64,000 nucleotides of DNA from Nostoc sphaeroides (GCF_003443655.1 NZ_CP031941.1:6151001-6215000); one strand, 5' to 3'. Positions 37,666-47,208 are shown, numbered from the stretch's first letter. Notes: generated from the letters alone by a model not told the origin. A program made the numbers and translations.

Positions 37666-38397
37666 ATGTCCGCCGCCAAAGATTTTGAATTCCCAAATGA
37701 TGTAATATTTCCTCTAGGGGATTTATATAGTGACGAACCACCATTGGAAAGCGAATTACATCTACGCCAAATAATTCTGCTATTGCAATCTTTGGAATTG
37801 TGGTGGCGAAACCGCAATGACTTTTACGCTGCGGGTAATCTAACAATTTACTACAGCCAACGCCAGAAGAGGTCAGAAGAATTCCGGGGGCCAGATTTTT
37901 TTGTAGTGCTGGGATGTCAACGCAAAGTTCGTAAAAGTTGGGTTGTTTGGGAAGAAGATGGGAAATATCCCAACATAATTGTAGAGCTTCTCTCGAATTC
38001 TACAGCCTCAACTGACAAGGGTTTGAAAAAACAAATTTTTCAAGATATCTTTCGCACACCAGAATATTTTTGGTTCGATCCCAATAATTTAGAATTTGCT
38101 GGCTTTATCTTGATTGGCGGTACTTATGAACCGATAGAACCTAATCCTCAAGGATGGCTGTGGAGTCAGCAGTTAAATTTGTACTTGGGTGTTTATGAAC
38201 ATAAATTGCGCTATTTCACTGCGGAAGGGAATCTAGTTCCTACACCGGAAGAAGTCGCCCAACAAGAACGACAACGCGCCCAACAAGAAAAGCAACGCGC
38301 TGAACAAGAACAACAACGCGCTGAACAAGAAAAGCAACGTGCTGAACGCCTAGCAGCCAAATTGCGAGAACTGAACATTGACCCAGATACGATTTAA
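37666..38397 (+). CDS. Uma2-family (DUF820) putative endonuclease with coiled-coil tail
   Basis: Residues 1-190 form the PD-(D/E)XK-like Uma2 domain (ELHLRQIILLLQSLELWW; FRGPDFFVVLG; NIIVELLSNSTASTDKGLKK; PEYFWFDPNN). The last 45 residues are AEQEKQR-type repeats forming a charged coiled coil. The family is greatly expanded in cyanobacteria and its physiological role is unresolved. The gene lies between the FdhF relic and fdhD on the same strand. Confidence 0.85.
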   Translation: MSAAKDFEFPNDVIFPLGDLYSDEPPLESELHLRQIILLLQSLELWWRNRNDFYAAGNLTIYYSQRQKRSEEFRGPDFFVVLGCQRKVRKSWVVWEEDGKYPNIIVELLSNSTASTDKGLKKQIFQDIFRTPEYFWFDPNNLEFAGFILIGGTYEPIEPNPQGWLWSQQLNLYLGVYEHKLRYFTAEGNLVPTPEEVAQQERQRAQQEKQRAEQEQQRAEQEKQRAERLAAKLRELNIDPDTI

Positions 38398-38489
38398 CTC
38401 AATGGGAGGGAAAAGCAAATTTAACTGATTTTTTTTAAATATTATTTATTCTCAACAATATCTAGACCTGTTCTAGCTACTGATTTAAT

Positions 38490-39329
38490 ATGAAAATGCC
38501 AACTAAAAGCAAGACTAAAGCTAGTGTCTGGGTAGTGGAAAATGGTAAAATGCGATCGCGTTTAGACCAACTCACCACCGAAGAACCTTTAGAAATTCGC
38601 CTCGTCCCTCTCCAGAAGACGGTAGCTGTAACCATGCGGACACCAGGGGCAGATTTTGAACTAGCTGCTGGTTTCCTCTACAGTGAAGGTGTCGTGAACC
38701 GCAGAGAAGATATTCGACGTATTAGTTACTGCGTAGATGAATTGGTAGATGGTGAGCAGCGCCATAACATCGTAAATGTAGAACTGCGGGATGGTTTGAT
38801 TCCAGACTTACAGCCTTTGGAGCGTCATTTCTACACTAGTAGCGCCTGTGGGGTGTGTGGTAAAGCTAGCCTTGAAGCTTTGCGTCTGCGGGGATGTCCA
38901 GTGATTCCTTCTGGCCCAACGGTAACACCTGAGATCATCTACAGTCTACCTGATAAGCTCCGGGCTGCTCAAGGTATCTTCACTGCTACAGGGGGTTTGC
39001 ACGCTGCGGCTATCTTCAATGCTCAAGGACAACTATTAAATTTGTGGGAGGATGTTGGACGACACAATGCTTTGGATAAATTGATTGGTACAGCTTTGCT
39101 CAGTGACGAGTTGCCTTTAAATAATTGTATTGTTTTAGTGAGCGGACGCTCTAGTTTTGAGATTTTGCAAAAGTCTACAACTGCTGGAGTTCCCATTGTC
39201 TGTTCTGTTTCCGCTCCCAGTAGTTTAGCGGTGTCTGTCGCCAAGGAATTCGGGATTACCTTAATTGGATTCCTGCGCGGAGAACGATTCAATATTTACA
39301 CTGGTTTACAGAGAATAAACGCTGCTTAA
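38490..39329 (+). CDS. fdhD: Formate dehydrogenase accessory sulfurtransferase
   Basis: FdhD carries sulfur from a cysteine desulfurase to the molybdenum cofactor of FdhF-type enzymes. The 279-residue product has the essential CxxC loop (SSACGVCGKASLEAL, near residue 122), plus TGGLHAAAIFN, LWEDVGRHNALDKLIG and VSGRSSFEILQKS. The partner is very likely the YdeP-type oxidoreductase at 29515. Confidence 0.94.
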   Translation: MKMPTKSKTKASVWVVENGKMRSRLDQLTTEEPLEIRLVPLQKTVAVTMRTPGADFELAAGFLYSEGVVNRREDIRRISYCVDELVDGEQRHNIVNVELRDGLIPDLQPLERHFYTSSACGVCGKASLEALRLRGCPVIPSGPTVTPEIIYSLPDKLRAAQGIFTATGGLHAAAIFNAQGQLLNLWEDVGRHNALDKLIGTALLSDELPLNNCIVLVSGRSSFEILQKSTTAGVPIVCSVSAPSSLAVSVAKEFGITLIGFLRGERFNIYTGLQRINAA

Positions 39330-39412
39330 AAACACTTTCGTAGTAGCGTAGCGAGGCTAAATTGTTGCAAAAAAATTTGTAGGTTGGGTTGAGGAACGAA
39401 ACCCAACACTCT

Positions 39413-39568
39413 CAATACAGTTCGGTTAAGGTTTTTTGATGAAAATTCTAAATCGCTAAAAATGGGATAAATCATCACAAAGACGCGATAAATCGTCGTC
39501 TCTACAAAAGACTGATTATTGTAGAGACGGCGATTTATCGCGTCTCTTGCCTTAACCGAAAAGTATTG
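39413..39568. mobile_element. MITE-A copy 9
   Basis: Ends CAATACAGTTCGGTTAAGG and CCTTAACCGAAAAGTATTG. The interior is a doubled GAGACGGCGATTTATCGCGT-type hairpin. No clear target duplication remains. Confidence 0.75.
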
Positions 39569-39723
39569 ATAGGAGTCCTATATCCCTGAAAATGAATAAG
39601 AATATAAAAAACTAACGCATAAACGCAAAGTTAGAAATAATAGTTCATGTGTTAATTCGGAAACGCCGCAAAACAATATAGATTAAGGCGGGGAGAATAA
39701 TAAGATTTTGTATTATATATATA

Positions 39724-39853
39724 ACGTTGCTAAATTTGGATATGAAATTCAAAAATCAAGTATTCCAAATTCTTATTCTCTGCGCCTCTATTTTGCTCAG
39801 ACTTTACGGTGCGTCTCTGTATGAGGCAAATTTCTATTTTCACTTAGCAACGT
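39724..39853. mobile_element. Small inverted-repeat element (ACGTTGCTAAA ends), copy 2
   Basis: Ends ACGTTGCTAAAT and TTAGCAACGT, 130 bp apart, directly upstream of the next gene. Related to 14092-14205. Confidence 0.5.
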
Positions 39854-39863
39854 CATATAGTTT

Positions 39864-41624
39864 ATGGTAGTTCTGCACGCACTTTCAGATTTTCTCGACT
39901 GCGATTTTGCTGTCAACGATTTATCTCCGAGTTATTGGTACGAAGGGACTTGTCTCGAAAGTGGCCGCAGCTACGCCCGTCGTAGATATCGCCTGAACTT
40001 ACCCCGCACCTCAATGTCTGAAGCGATCGCTCACGGACTTATGCAACAACTTGCCAAAAATGACTGTTATTCTCGTGAAGGCAAGATGTATGGAATACTT
40101 TTAGTTGAATTGCCTAATGGCGAACAAAGGGTACTCAAAGCCTTTTCCGGTCTTTTGAATGGTTGCAGTGTGGTTGAGGGCTGGGTTCCACCAATTCCCG
40201 GACGAGACGAAGTTGCTTTGGAAGAAGCCCGCACTTTGGCACAGTTGGACGCGATTAAGCAAGAAATTATTACCTTAAAGCAACTAACCGAACGCCAGCA
40301 GTACCAAACTCTGTCTGATGAATTTGAACAACAGTTGCAAGCAATGAGCGATCGCCATCGCCATTGCAAACATCAACGACAAGAAAAACGTCAGCAAATC
40401 TGCAATACACTTACAAACGAAGCACTCACGATTGCCCTTGAACAACTCGACGAAGAGAGTCGTCAGCAGGGAATTGAGCGACGACAACTTAAACGCCAGC
40501 AAAATGCCGTATTACAGCCTCTTCAGGAGTTAATTGCAGCAACGGATGCGCGAATTAGCGAACTGAAACAACAGCGTAAAGCGCTATCCCGTCAACTTCA
40601 AGCTCAGATGCAAGCTACCTACAGCCTGACTAATTTTTCTGGGCGATCGCTATCATTACAGCAATTGATGCCAGGAGGTTCGCCCACTGGCACAGGAGAC
40701 TGTTGTGCCCCAAAGTTGCTGCATTATGCGGCAACTCATAATCTCAAACCATTGGCAATGGCAGAATTTTGGTGGGGTGCGTCTTCAGTAAATCAAAATA
40801 AAATCCAGGGAAAATTTTATGGAGCATGTGCCGAGCGATGTCAGCCATTGATGGGGTTTTTGCTCTCTGGTTTAAGACCTATTTCAATCTCTAATAGGGA
40901 TTTAGACAAAACTACCCCATTCTTACTAAATACATTAACACATTTACCTAGACCTAATGTGTTTGAGTCCAATGAATTCCCCCCAATGAAGGGAGAAATG
41001 CCGATTATTTATGAAGACGAATGGCTGATTGCTGTGAACAAACCTGCTGGATTACTTTCGGTGCCTGGTCGTTATAGCGATCGCCAAGATAGTGTCTTGA
41101 GTCGCTTACGTCATCTGTTACCGGATGGTATGGCGCTTGCATCTGTGCATCGCCTAGATCAGGAAACATCTGGGATTTTGTTGTTAGCACGCGATCGTCA
41201 AACCCATCGGCAACTCAGCCAGCAGTTTCAGCAGCGCCAGGTTCACAAGGTTTATGAAGCGATACTTTCCGGTGCTGTGACAGTTGAGCGGGGTAAAATT
41301 GACCTGCCATTGTGGGGAGATCCTGAAAATCGTCCTGAGCAAAAAGTCGATTGGCAGCACGGTAAACCCAGCTTGACACACTTCCAAGTAATGGGGAGAG
41401 AACAAGATTATACCCGCGTAGAGTTTACGCCGCTTACAGGGCGCACTCATCAATTAAGGGTTCATGCGGCTGATGCGCGAGGACTTGGGGTAACTATTTT
41501 AGGCGATCGCCTTTATGGATGCTGTGCAGTTACCAGTCGCTTACATCTGCACGCCAGAGAACTTCGTTTCGAGCATCCGCAATTAGAAAAAACCCTGCAT
41601 TTACAAGCAATTACACCCTTTTGA
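39864..41624 (+). CDS. RluA-family pseudouridine synthase with long N-terminal extension
   Basis: A 586-residue protein. Residues 1-130 form an extension (DLSPSYWYEGTCLESGRSYA), 130-250 a coiled coil rich in Gln/Arg, and about 360-586 the RluA catalytic domain: IIYEDEWLIAVNKPAGLLSV, VHRLDQETSGILLLARD (Asp nucleophile), TPLTGRTHQLRVHAAD. It modifies uridines in rRNA or tRNA. Such long versions exist in cyanobacteria. Between the two parts, 40882-40903 encodes ISISNRD and resembles the CRISPR repeat of this window. An IS630 element lies 8 bp after the stop codon. Confidence 0.88.
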   Translation: MVVLHALSDFLDCDFAVNDLSPSYWYEGTCLESGRSYARRRYRLNLPRTSMSEAIAHGLMQQLAKNDCYSREGKMYGILLVELPNGEQRVLKAFSGLLNGCSVVEGWVPPIPGRDEVALEEARTLAQLDAIKQEIITLKQLTERQQYQTLSDEFEQQLQAMSDRHRHCKHQRQEKRQQICNTLTNEALTIALEQLDEESRQQGIERRQLKRQQNAVLQPLQELIAATDARISELKQQRKALSRQLQAQMQATYSLTNFSGRSLSLQQLMPGGSPTGTGDCCAPKLLHYAATHNLKPLAMAEFWWGASSVNQNKIQGKFYGACAERCQPLMGFLLSGLRPISISNRDLDKTTPFLLNTLTHLPRPNVFESNEFPPMKGEMPIIYEDEWLIAVNKPAGLLSVPGRYSDRQDSVLSRLRHLLPDGMALASVHRLDQETSGILLLARDRQTHRQLSQQFQQRQVHKVYEAILSGAVTVERGKIDLPLWGDPENRPEQKVDWQHGKPSLTHFQVMGREQDYTRVEFTPLTGRTHQLRVHAADARGLGVTILGDRLYGCCAVTSRLHLHARELRFEHPQLEKTLHLQAITPF

Positions 41625-41632
41625 CAATATTA

Positions 41633-42656
41633 CAGCAGTTTTCAGGTAATTGAACCACAAATTACTGTACTCTGGATCTGGAGTGATTGTTTAATTAGAT
41701 GCCAGTATCTTACTCAGGGGATTTGCGTCGTCGCGTGATTAAAGCTTGGGAAGCTAAGGAAGGCTCTCAACGCCAGTTGGCGGAAAGATTTAAGGTTAGC
41801 TTGTCGTTTGTGCGAAACCTACTGCGCCATTATCGTCAAAGTGGACAAATTGAAGCAAAACAACGTGGGGGATACCAAAAACCAACTATTCAGGATGAAC
41901 ATCTAAGCACGATCAAGTCTTGGGTGGAAGAGAAAAATGATTTGTTGCTCTCAGAGTTATGCGATCGCTTCGCTAAAGATATAGGAATTAGGATCAGCAT
42001 TTCGACAATGCATCGTGCAGTAGAAAAATTAGACTTACGCTGTAAAAAAAAAGTCTCTATGCAAGTGAGCAGGATACTCCACGAGTACAGGAATTACGGC
42101 ATGACTATCGCCGTTGGTTAGATAAAATTGACGTGCGAAACTTAGTATTTGTCGATGAAGCCGGATTGAATTTATCAATGTCACGCTTGTTTGCTAGAGC
42201 AGTAGATGGCGAACGAGCAATTGGTAGCATTCCAGGAACAAAGGGTGGAAACGTTTCCTTAATTGGTGCTTTGAACCTCGATGGACTGGTTGCAGCGATG
42301 ACTGTGCCAGGAAGCACAAATACTGAGGTTTTTCTCACATATATAACTCAGGTCTTAGCTCCTCAATTATGGAAAGGGGCGATTGTGGTTATGGATAATC
42401 TGAGGGTTCATCACGCAGAACGTGTAAAAATTGCCATCGAGTCTGTTGGTGCAAAAGTCAAGTTTTTGCCCCCCTATTCTCCTGATTTATCCCCCATAGA
42501 ACTTTGTTGGTCGAAATTGAAGCAATTTCTCCGTTCCCGTGAAGCCCGCACACTGGAATTACTCGATCAAGCTATGGCTGACGCTGTAAATTATATTACC
42601 GAAGATGATGCCTTCGGTTGGTTCAACCACTGTGGTCTATTTACATGAAAATTGCT
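41633..42656 (+). mobile_element. Complete IS630-family insertion sequence
   Basis: Inverted ends CAGCAGTTTTCAGGTAATTG and CATGAAAATTGCTG (about 27 bp, imperfect, extending to CCACA) enclose one transposase. TA lies at each border (41631-41632 and 42657-42658), the family's target dinucleotide. Length 1024 bp. Confidence 0.88.
41699..42648 (+). CDS. IS630-family transposase (two frames, probable -1 frameshift)
   Basis: The first frame (41699-42121) holds a helix-turn-helix (GDLRRRVIKAWEAKEGSQRQ, LAERFKVSLSFVRNLLRHYR). The second, ending at 42648, holds the DDE domain (NLVFVDEAGLNLSMS, IVVMDNLRVHHAE, LPPYSPDLSPIELCWSKLKQ). They join at a run of nine A (42044-42052): slipping back one base turns CKKKVS into KKKSLYASEQDTPR and restores the family sequence. 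This is the usual way IS630 transposases are made, so the element may be active. Confidence 0.88.
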
Positions 42657-42806
42657 GTAATGTCGTTAACGATGGCACTGGCAAATCCTTGTATCGCAAG
42701 GTAGGTTGAAACCCCACCCCTAATGTCGGGCTTAGTTTAATTGCGAATTGCTCTCTTCGTAGCGGGGCGTTCGCTTTTAGCGTCTCCAAGAGTTACCCAT
42801 TGCGAA

Positions 42807-42902
42807 CTTGTGCCGAGCGACTTGTGCCGAGCGACTTGTGCCGAGCGACTTGTGCCGAGCAAAGCCGAGGTAAGCCGAGGTAAGCCGAGGTAAGTCGAGG
42901 TA
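42807..42902. repeat. Two adjoining tandem arrays (14 bp x4, then 10 bp x4)
   Basis: Four units CTTGTGCCGAGCGA followed without a gap by four units AGCCGAGGTA. The GCCGAG core is shared, suggesting one array grew out of the other. TTGCGAA sequences stand on both sides. No gene is seen between 42657 and 43370. Confidence 0.85.
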
Positions 42903-43370
42903 TTGCGAATTGATTTCATCGGTGTATTGCGAAATTGGCCTGAATGGCTTCAAAAAATTAAGCGGGCACGGCAGTATAATAAAGTCCTTTCACACTAAAG
43001 GAAGTTTTTATGTAGAAATATTTAGATTAAATGGCTTAATTTTAATATTATCGTAAATTATATATGTAATTACCCTTAAGGTTTAGCAAAAGAAAGGTCT
43101 GAGCATTAGTACCAATAGCTTGTTATTATTCATACTTAATAACATAGACAGGCTAAAAATCCAAATATACGATTTGTGATTTTCAGCGTGTCTTACTCAA
43201 TGCCTCTACTTAAGTACCCTCACCCCTGATAAGCTAACGCGCCTACATATTGCACAAACTCCGTGTAGACCGTCATTAGTCATTAGCCATTAGTCTAGAA
43301 GTGTTTACTATTGGACTTTGGACAATTGACTTTGGAAAACCTCACCAGTTGATGTGCAATCTTATTTGCG

Positions 43371-43475
43371 TAACAGCTTACAACACCTGCGGGTACTGTG
43401 TTTACCAATAGCGAAGTGACCAATGCACCGTTGGTTGTTCGTTCGGTAGACGATGCAAGCGATAATTGATTTTTT
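43371..43475 (+). ncRNA. Candidate IscB-associated omegaRNA (HEARO-like)
   Basis: Conserved-looking core ACACCTGCGGGTACTGTG then GTTTACC (43400-43406) pairing with GGTAGAC (43445-43451). The enclosed ACCAA-TGCACCG-TTGGT hairpin and AGCGAAGTGACC lie between. IscB elements encode their guide RNA just upstream of the ORF; an IscB remnant starts 430 bp downstream, with a degenerate MITE-B between. Identity rests on position and fold, not on a covariance search. Confidence 0.45.
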
Positions 43476-43740
43476 GAAAGAACTATAGTGGCTTTCCAGT
43501 ATCTCTAATATCGATTGTTTGGAAATTTTACTACGGGGAAGTTCTTAAGAACGTCTCTTCTTTTGATGCAAGTAATCTTGCGATCGCCGCGATCGTGTCA
43601 TATTCCCGTTACTCCCATCCAGAACTATGACAATCGACTTGCTTTTTTAATTTGTATGTGATAATTTCTGGTTGTAGCCAATTAACCGGTTATCCGACCG
43701 ACTTGCCGTAGTAACAGAAACTAACATCCCAGCTAATAGA

Positions 43741-43871
43741 CTGACAAATAAAAAATACTCCACTACTTCTTGTAGGGTGAGCGTCTTACCCACCCCACAA
43801 GATTGAATAATTTATTTGTTGGAAATCCCTTAGAGCCAGATTGGATGATTGATTTTTTGATAGTCCCTTAA
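43741..43871. mobile_element. Degenerate MITE-B-related element
   Basis: AAATAAAAAATACTCCA and GAATAATTTATTTGTTGGAA with CCCTTA resemble MITE-B ends in reduced form; a GGTGAGCGTCTTACCCACCC hairpin is inside. Confidence 0.4.
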
Positions 43872-43898
43872 TAACTTTATTCGTAAGGAATAGAATGC

Positions 43899-44108
43899 AT
43901 GACTAAAGTATTCATTCTCGATGCCAACCAACAACCGTTATATCCAGTACGTATCAGCCGTGCTAGGCTGCTATTGTCACAAGGTAAAGCTACCGTATTT
44001 CAGCGATATCCCTTTACTATAATTCTGAAGGAGTCCCTTTCTCATCTAAAACTTGAGCAACTTGGTTTCAAAATTCACCCTGGCATTAAAATAATTCGTA
44101 ATTCGTAA
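43899..44108 (+). pseudogene. iscB: Truncated IscB (PLMP domain only)
   Basis: IscB is the RNA-guided HNH/RuvC nuclease ancestral to Cas9. The 69 codons encode the N-terminal PLMP/RRXRR module: VFILDANQQPLYPVRISRAR, then LLLSQGKATVFQRYPFTIIL. The frame enters the RuvC-I motif as IHPGIKI (family: LDPGSKT, with the catalytic Asp now His) and then runs into ATTCGTA tandem repeats at 44092. All HNH and later RuvC parts are gone, so it is dead. Confidence 0.8.
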
Positions 44109-44127
44109 TTCGTAATTCGTAATTCGT
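44092..44127. repeat. ATTCGTA tandem repeats
   Basis: About five AATTCGT units at the broken end of iscB. The same motif borders the kptA break (49024-49060). Confidence 0.7.
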
Positions 44128-44177
44128 GACTACGAGTAATTAGTTAATCTTAGCCGCCTCCCAAACGAGGAATATAG

Positions 44178-44849
44178 ATGACAAACCACACCATCTTGGA
44201 ACCATTGCCAGAAGACCAATGGTTTACCCTGAGCCAGGAACTACGATCCTTTGTGGCAACAGTGCGTGAAATTAGCGCTAACACTGTTGACGATCGCACA
44301 CAAACTCTCGCTAGACTAGAACCCTATTTTCAAGAACTGCTTGCCCAACAGGAATGGTTACCACAAAAGTTTGCCCAAGTCAACCCCGAAAGCAGGATGG
44401 GCGGCGGTATTGGTCAGTGGCTACTTTTTCGCACCAAAGACCGTTCGCTGTCAATCTTTAGTTTGGTGATTCCCCCAGATTCCACGACTCCCGTCCACGA
44501 CCATTTAGCCTGGGGATTGATTGGTTTATACAAAGGCAATCAAGAAGAAACAGTCTATCGCCGTGTAGATAACGGCGATGCCCAAGGACACGCACAATTA
44601 CAAATAACTGAAGTGCGATCGCTTCAAACAGGGGATATCTACCGCCTGTTACCCCCAGATGGTGATATCCACGCTGTCAAAACTACATCCCAGAGCGCAT
44701 CTGTATCTATCCATATTCTGGGTAATGATACTGGTTGCATCTTGCGTCACCAGTTCATCCCAGAATCTCACAGTGTCAAATCATTTCGCTCTGGATATTC
44801 TAACGCTCCTTGTAAAGAGGAAGAGGAAAAAGAACATGCCCTACCCTAG
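44178..44849 (+). CDS. Cysteine-dioxygenase-type cupin protein
   Basis: A 223-residue cupin related to cysteine dioxygenase / 3-mercaptopropionate dioxygenase. The iron-binding cupin motif reads TTPVHDHLAWGLIGLYKGNQ (His-x-His; Glu follows at QEE) and the second motif holds GDIHAV. These enzymes oxidise thiols to sulfinates. It overlaps the following aldolase gene by 14 bp, so the two are translationally coupled. Confidence 0.82.
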   Translation: MTNHTILEPLPEDQWFTLSQELRSFVATVREISANTVDDRTQTLARLEPYFQELLAQQEWLPQKFAQVNPESRMGGGIGQWLLFRTKDRSLSIFSLVIPPDSTTPVHDHLAWGLIGLYKGNQEETVYRRVDNGDAQGHAQLQITEVRSLQTGDIYRLLPPDGDIHAVKTTSQSASVSIHILGNDTGCILRHQFIPESHSVKSFRSGYSNAPCKEEEEKEHALP

Positions 44850-45594
44850 ACCACAACCCCCCGTATTCGAGCGAGTTGAAGACGAACGTCTGCACCGCAA
44901 ACAACGCCTAGCTGCTGCCTTTCGCCTGTTTGGTAAGTTCGGTTTCAGTGAGGGAATCGCAGGCCATATTACGGCTCGTGACCCAGAATTTACAGACCAT
45001 TTTTGGGTGAATCCGTTTGGAACATACTTCGGTCATATCCGAGTTTCTGACCTGGTGTTAGTTAACAGAGAAGGTGAGGTGGTTAAAGGCGATGCTGAAG
45101 TAAATCGAGCTGCTTTCGCCATCCATTCTCAGATTCATGAAGCTCGACCTGATGTGATTGCGGCGGCTCACGCCCATTCACTTTATGGTAAAGCCTGGTC
45201 TAGTTTGGGGCGGCTTCTTGACCCTTTGACTCAAGATTCTTGTGCTTTTTACGAAGACCATGCGCTATTTGACGATTTCACAGGTGTGGTTTTAGAAACT
45301 TCTGAAGGTCAGCGACTGGCGCAAGCCTTGGGGTCAAACAAAGCTATAATCCTGCGTAATCACAGCATTTTAACTGTGGGACATACAGTAGATGAAGCTG
45401 CCTTTTGGTACATTAGCTTAGAGCGATCGTGCCAAGCCCAACTATTAGCAGAAGCTGCGGGTAGACCTACTACTATCAAACACGAAACAGCCCGTTTAAC
45501 ACAAACTCAAGTGGGGTCACATACAAGTGGGTGGTTCGGCTTCCAGCCCCTTTACGACAGAATTGTGCGCGAAGAACCTGATTTACTAAATTAG
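44836..45594 (+). CDS. Class II aldolase/adducin family protein
   Basis: A 252-residue zinc-dependent aldolase/epimerase-fold protein. Visible parts: GFSEGIAGHITARDPEF, FWVNPFGTYFGHIRVSDLVL, the metal-site AAHAHSLYGKAWSS and ILRNHSILTVGHTVDEAAFW with its third His. Substrate unknown; an ATG at 44836 inside the cupin gene fits the family N-terminus (PPVFERVEDERLHRK). Coupling with a thiol dioxygenase suggests breakdown of a sulfur-containing or C3/C4 compound. Confidence 0.88.
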   Translation: MPYPRPQPPVFERVEDERLHRKQRLAAAFRLFGKFGFSEGIAGHITARDPEFTDHFWVNPFGTYFGHIRVSDLVLVNREGEVVKGDAEVNRAAFAIHSQIHEARPDVIAAAHAHSLYGKAWSSLGRLLDPLTQDSCAFYEDHALFDDFTGVVLETSEGQRLAQALGSNKAIILRNHSILTVGHTVDEAAFWYISLERSCQAQLLAEAAGRPTTIKHETARLTQTQVGSHTSGWFGFQPLYDRIVREEPDLLN

Positions 45595-45713
45595 TGCTGT
45601 ATTTTTTGAGCTTTTTTTAATTTTTAATTTTTAATTAATTAATTTTGGGTACAGAGCTAACAATGAATCAAAGATTTCAGTGGTCTACAATCTGACAATT
45701 CAGGTTATGTGGA

Positions 45714-45826
45714 AAAGCCAACGATTGACCTAACCCCCTAACCCCCAACTCGTCGCTCTAAAGGGGAAAATTCAAAGTCTCTCTCCTCAAAGGAAGAGAG
45801 AAATAGAAGTGAGGTTTTCCACATAC
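45714..45826. mobile_element. Small inverted-repeat element (GTTATGTGGAAAA ends), copy 2
   Basis: Inverted relative of the element at 3989-4112 with the same GGGGTTAGG and AGAGAGACTTTGAA blocks. No gene is visible in the 45595-46089 spacer. Confidence 0.6.
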
Positions 45827-46089
45827 TGTGAAAAGTCAGATATACAATCAGTTTTGGCTTGGGCAGCCCACACTGATAGCGAACGGGAGTGCGTCTGGTA
45901 GAGTTGCGTTAGCTCATCAGTAATAATTTTTAATTTCGAGAAGCGACTTGACACTTGGATAATAGGCAAAGAAGTAACAATTTTCGCCACTTATCTCTAT
46001 TTTTTATGTCAAATTTTCCTAAATTTATTTATATACTCCGGTAACACTATAGATTTATAGTATTTATATAGCTCAGAGAAATCATTTTG

Positions 46090-47208
46090 ATGATTAACCT
46101 AATCTTTCGCCGTTTCATTGCCAAGGGGATATCGCCCGTCAAGTTCAGGAATATCCTCTTTAACAATCAACATAAATTATTCTTTTCTTCTGTTTTGCCA
46201 ATAATGGGGGCTTTTGTTACAGGTCTTTGTCTGAGCTTGCTATTTGCTGCCTGTTCATCGACATCGATTGTTAATTCTTCTAACCCCAGTGCTACATCTG
46301 TTAGTAATTCTGCTTCCAATAAAGCAACAGTAGTCAGATTTGGCTATCAAAAATCGAATATTTTGCTGAGAACCAAAGGTGTCTTAGAAAAGCGTCTGTC
46401 ACCAAATGATATATCTGTACAATGGATTGAATTTGCTGCGGGGCCACAATTGCTAGAAGCCATGAATGTGGGTAGTATTGACTTCGGACACGTAGGAGAA
46501 TCACCGCCAATTTTTGCCCAAGCCGCAGGAGCATCATTAACTTACGTGGCTGGTATTGCTTCTAGTCCTGCTGGTTCAGCAATTCTTATTCCCCAGAATT
46601 CTTCAATTCAAAAACTTACTGACTTGAAAGGCAAAAAAGTTGCTTTTCAAAAAGGGTCTAGCGCCCACTTATTGTTAGTCCAAGCTTTAGAAAAAGCTGG
46701 ATTAAAATATACTGACATTGAACCTAAATATTTAGCACCGGCTGATGCCCGTGCTGCATTTGTTAAAGGTAGTGTAGATGCCTGGGTAATTTGGGACCCG
46801 TTCTATGCTGCGGCTCAAGAGGCAACTAAAGCCAGAGTTTTGATTGATGGGACAGGAATTAATAAGCAGGGAGGATATTATTTAGCAACTCGCAAGTTTG
46901 TCACTGAAAATCCCCAAACTGTGAAGGCAATACTAGAGGAAATTCAAAATCTAGAAGAATGGTCTAAACAGAATCGAGAAGAAGTAGCAAAAACTCTAGC
47001 ACCTGTGTTAGGAATTGACCTAGAAACGATGAGAAAAGCAACTAACAGGCGGACTTTTGGTCTTGTACCAATTGACGACAATCTAATAAATCTACAACAA
47101 GGTGTTGCGGATACATATTATAAATTAAAGTTAATTCCCAAAAAGGTAAGTGTGAGGGATGCAGTATTGACAAAAGAACAATACGCTGCATTTTCACCAA
47201 AAACTTAA
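46090..47208 (+). CDS. Aliphatic-sulfonate-type ABC transporter substrate-binding lipoprotein
   Basis: A 372-residue SsuA/NrtT-like periplasmic binding protein. Long n-region, then hydrophobic segment and lipobox LLFAAC near residue 58, a Ser/Asn linker, then the two-lobe domain (VVRFGYQKSNILLRTKGVLE; GSIDFGHVGESPPIFAQAAG; YVAGIASSPAGSAILIP; DAWVIWDPFYAAAQEATKA). It probably binds alkanesulfonates or related anions. The permease and ATPase are not in the window, so it is an orphan here. ATG at 46090 preferred over TTG at 46087. Confidence 0.9.
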   Translation: MINLIFRRFIAKGISPVKFRNILFNNQHKLFFSSVLPIMGAFVTGLCLSLLFAACSSTSIVNSSNPSATSVSNSASNKATVVRFGYQKSNILLRTKGVLEKRLSPNDISVQWIEFAAGPQLLEAMNVGSIDFGHVGESPPIFAQAAGASLTYVAGIASSPAGSAILIPQNSSIQKLTDLKGKKVAFQKGSSAHLLLVQALEKAGLKYTDIEPKYLAPADARAAFVKGSVDAWVIWDPFYAAAQEATKARVLIDGTGINKQGGYYLATRKFVTENPQTVKAILEEIQNLEEWSKQNREEVAKTLAPVLGIDLETMRKATNRRTFGLVPIDDNLINLQQGVADTYYKLKLIPKKVSVRDAVLTKEQYAAFSPKT

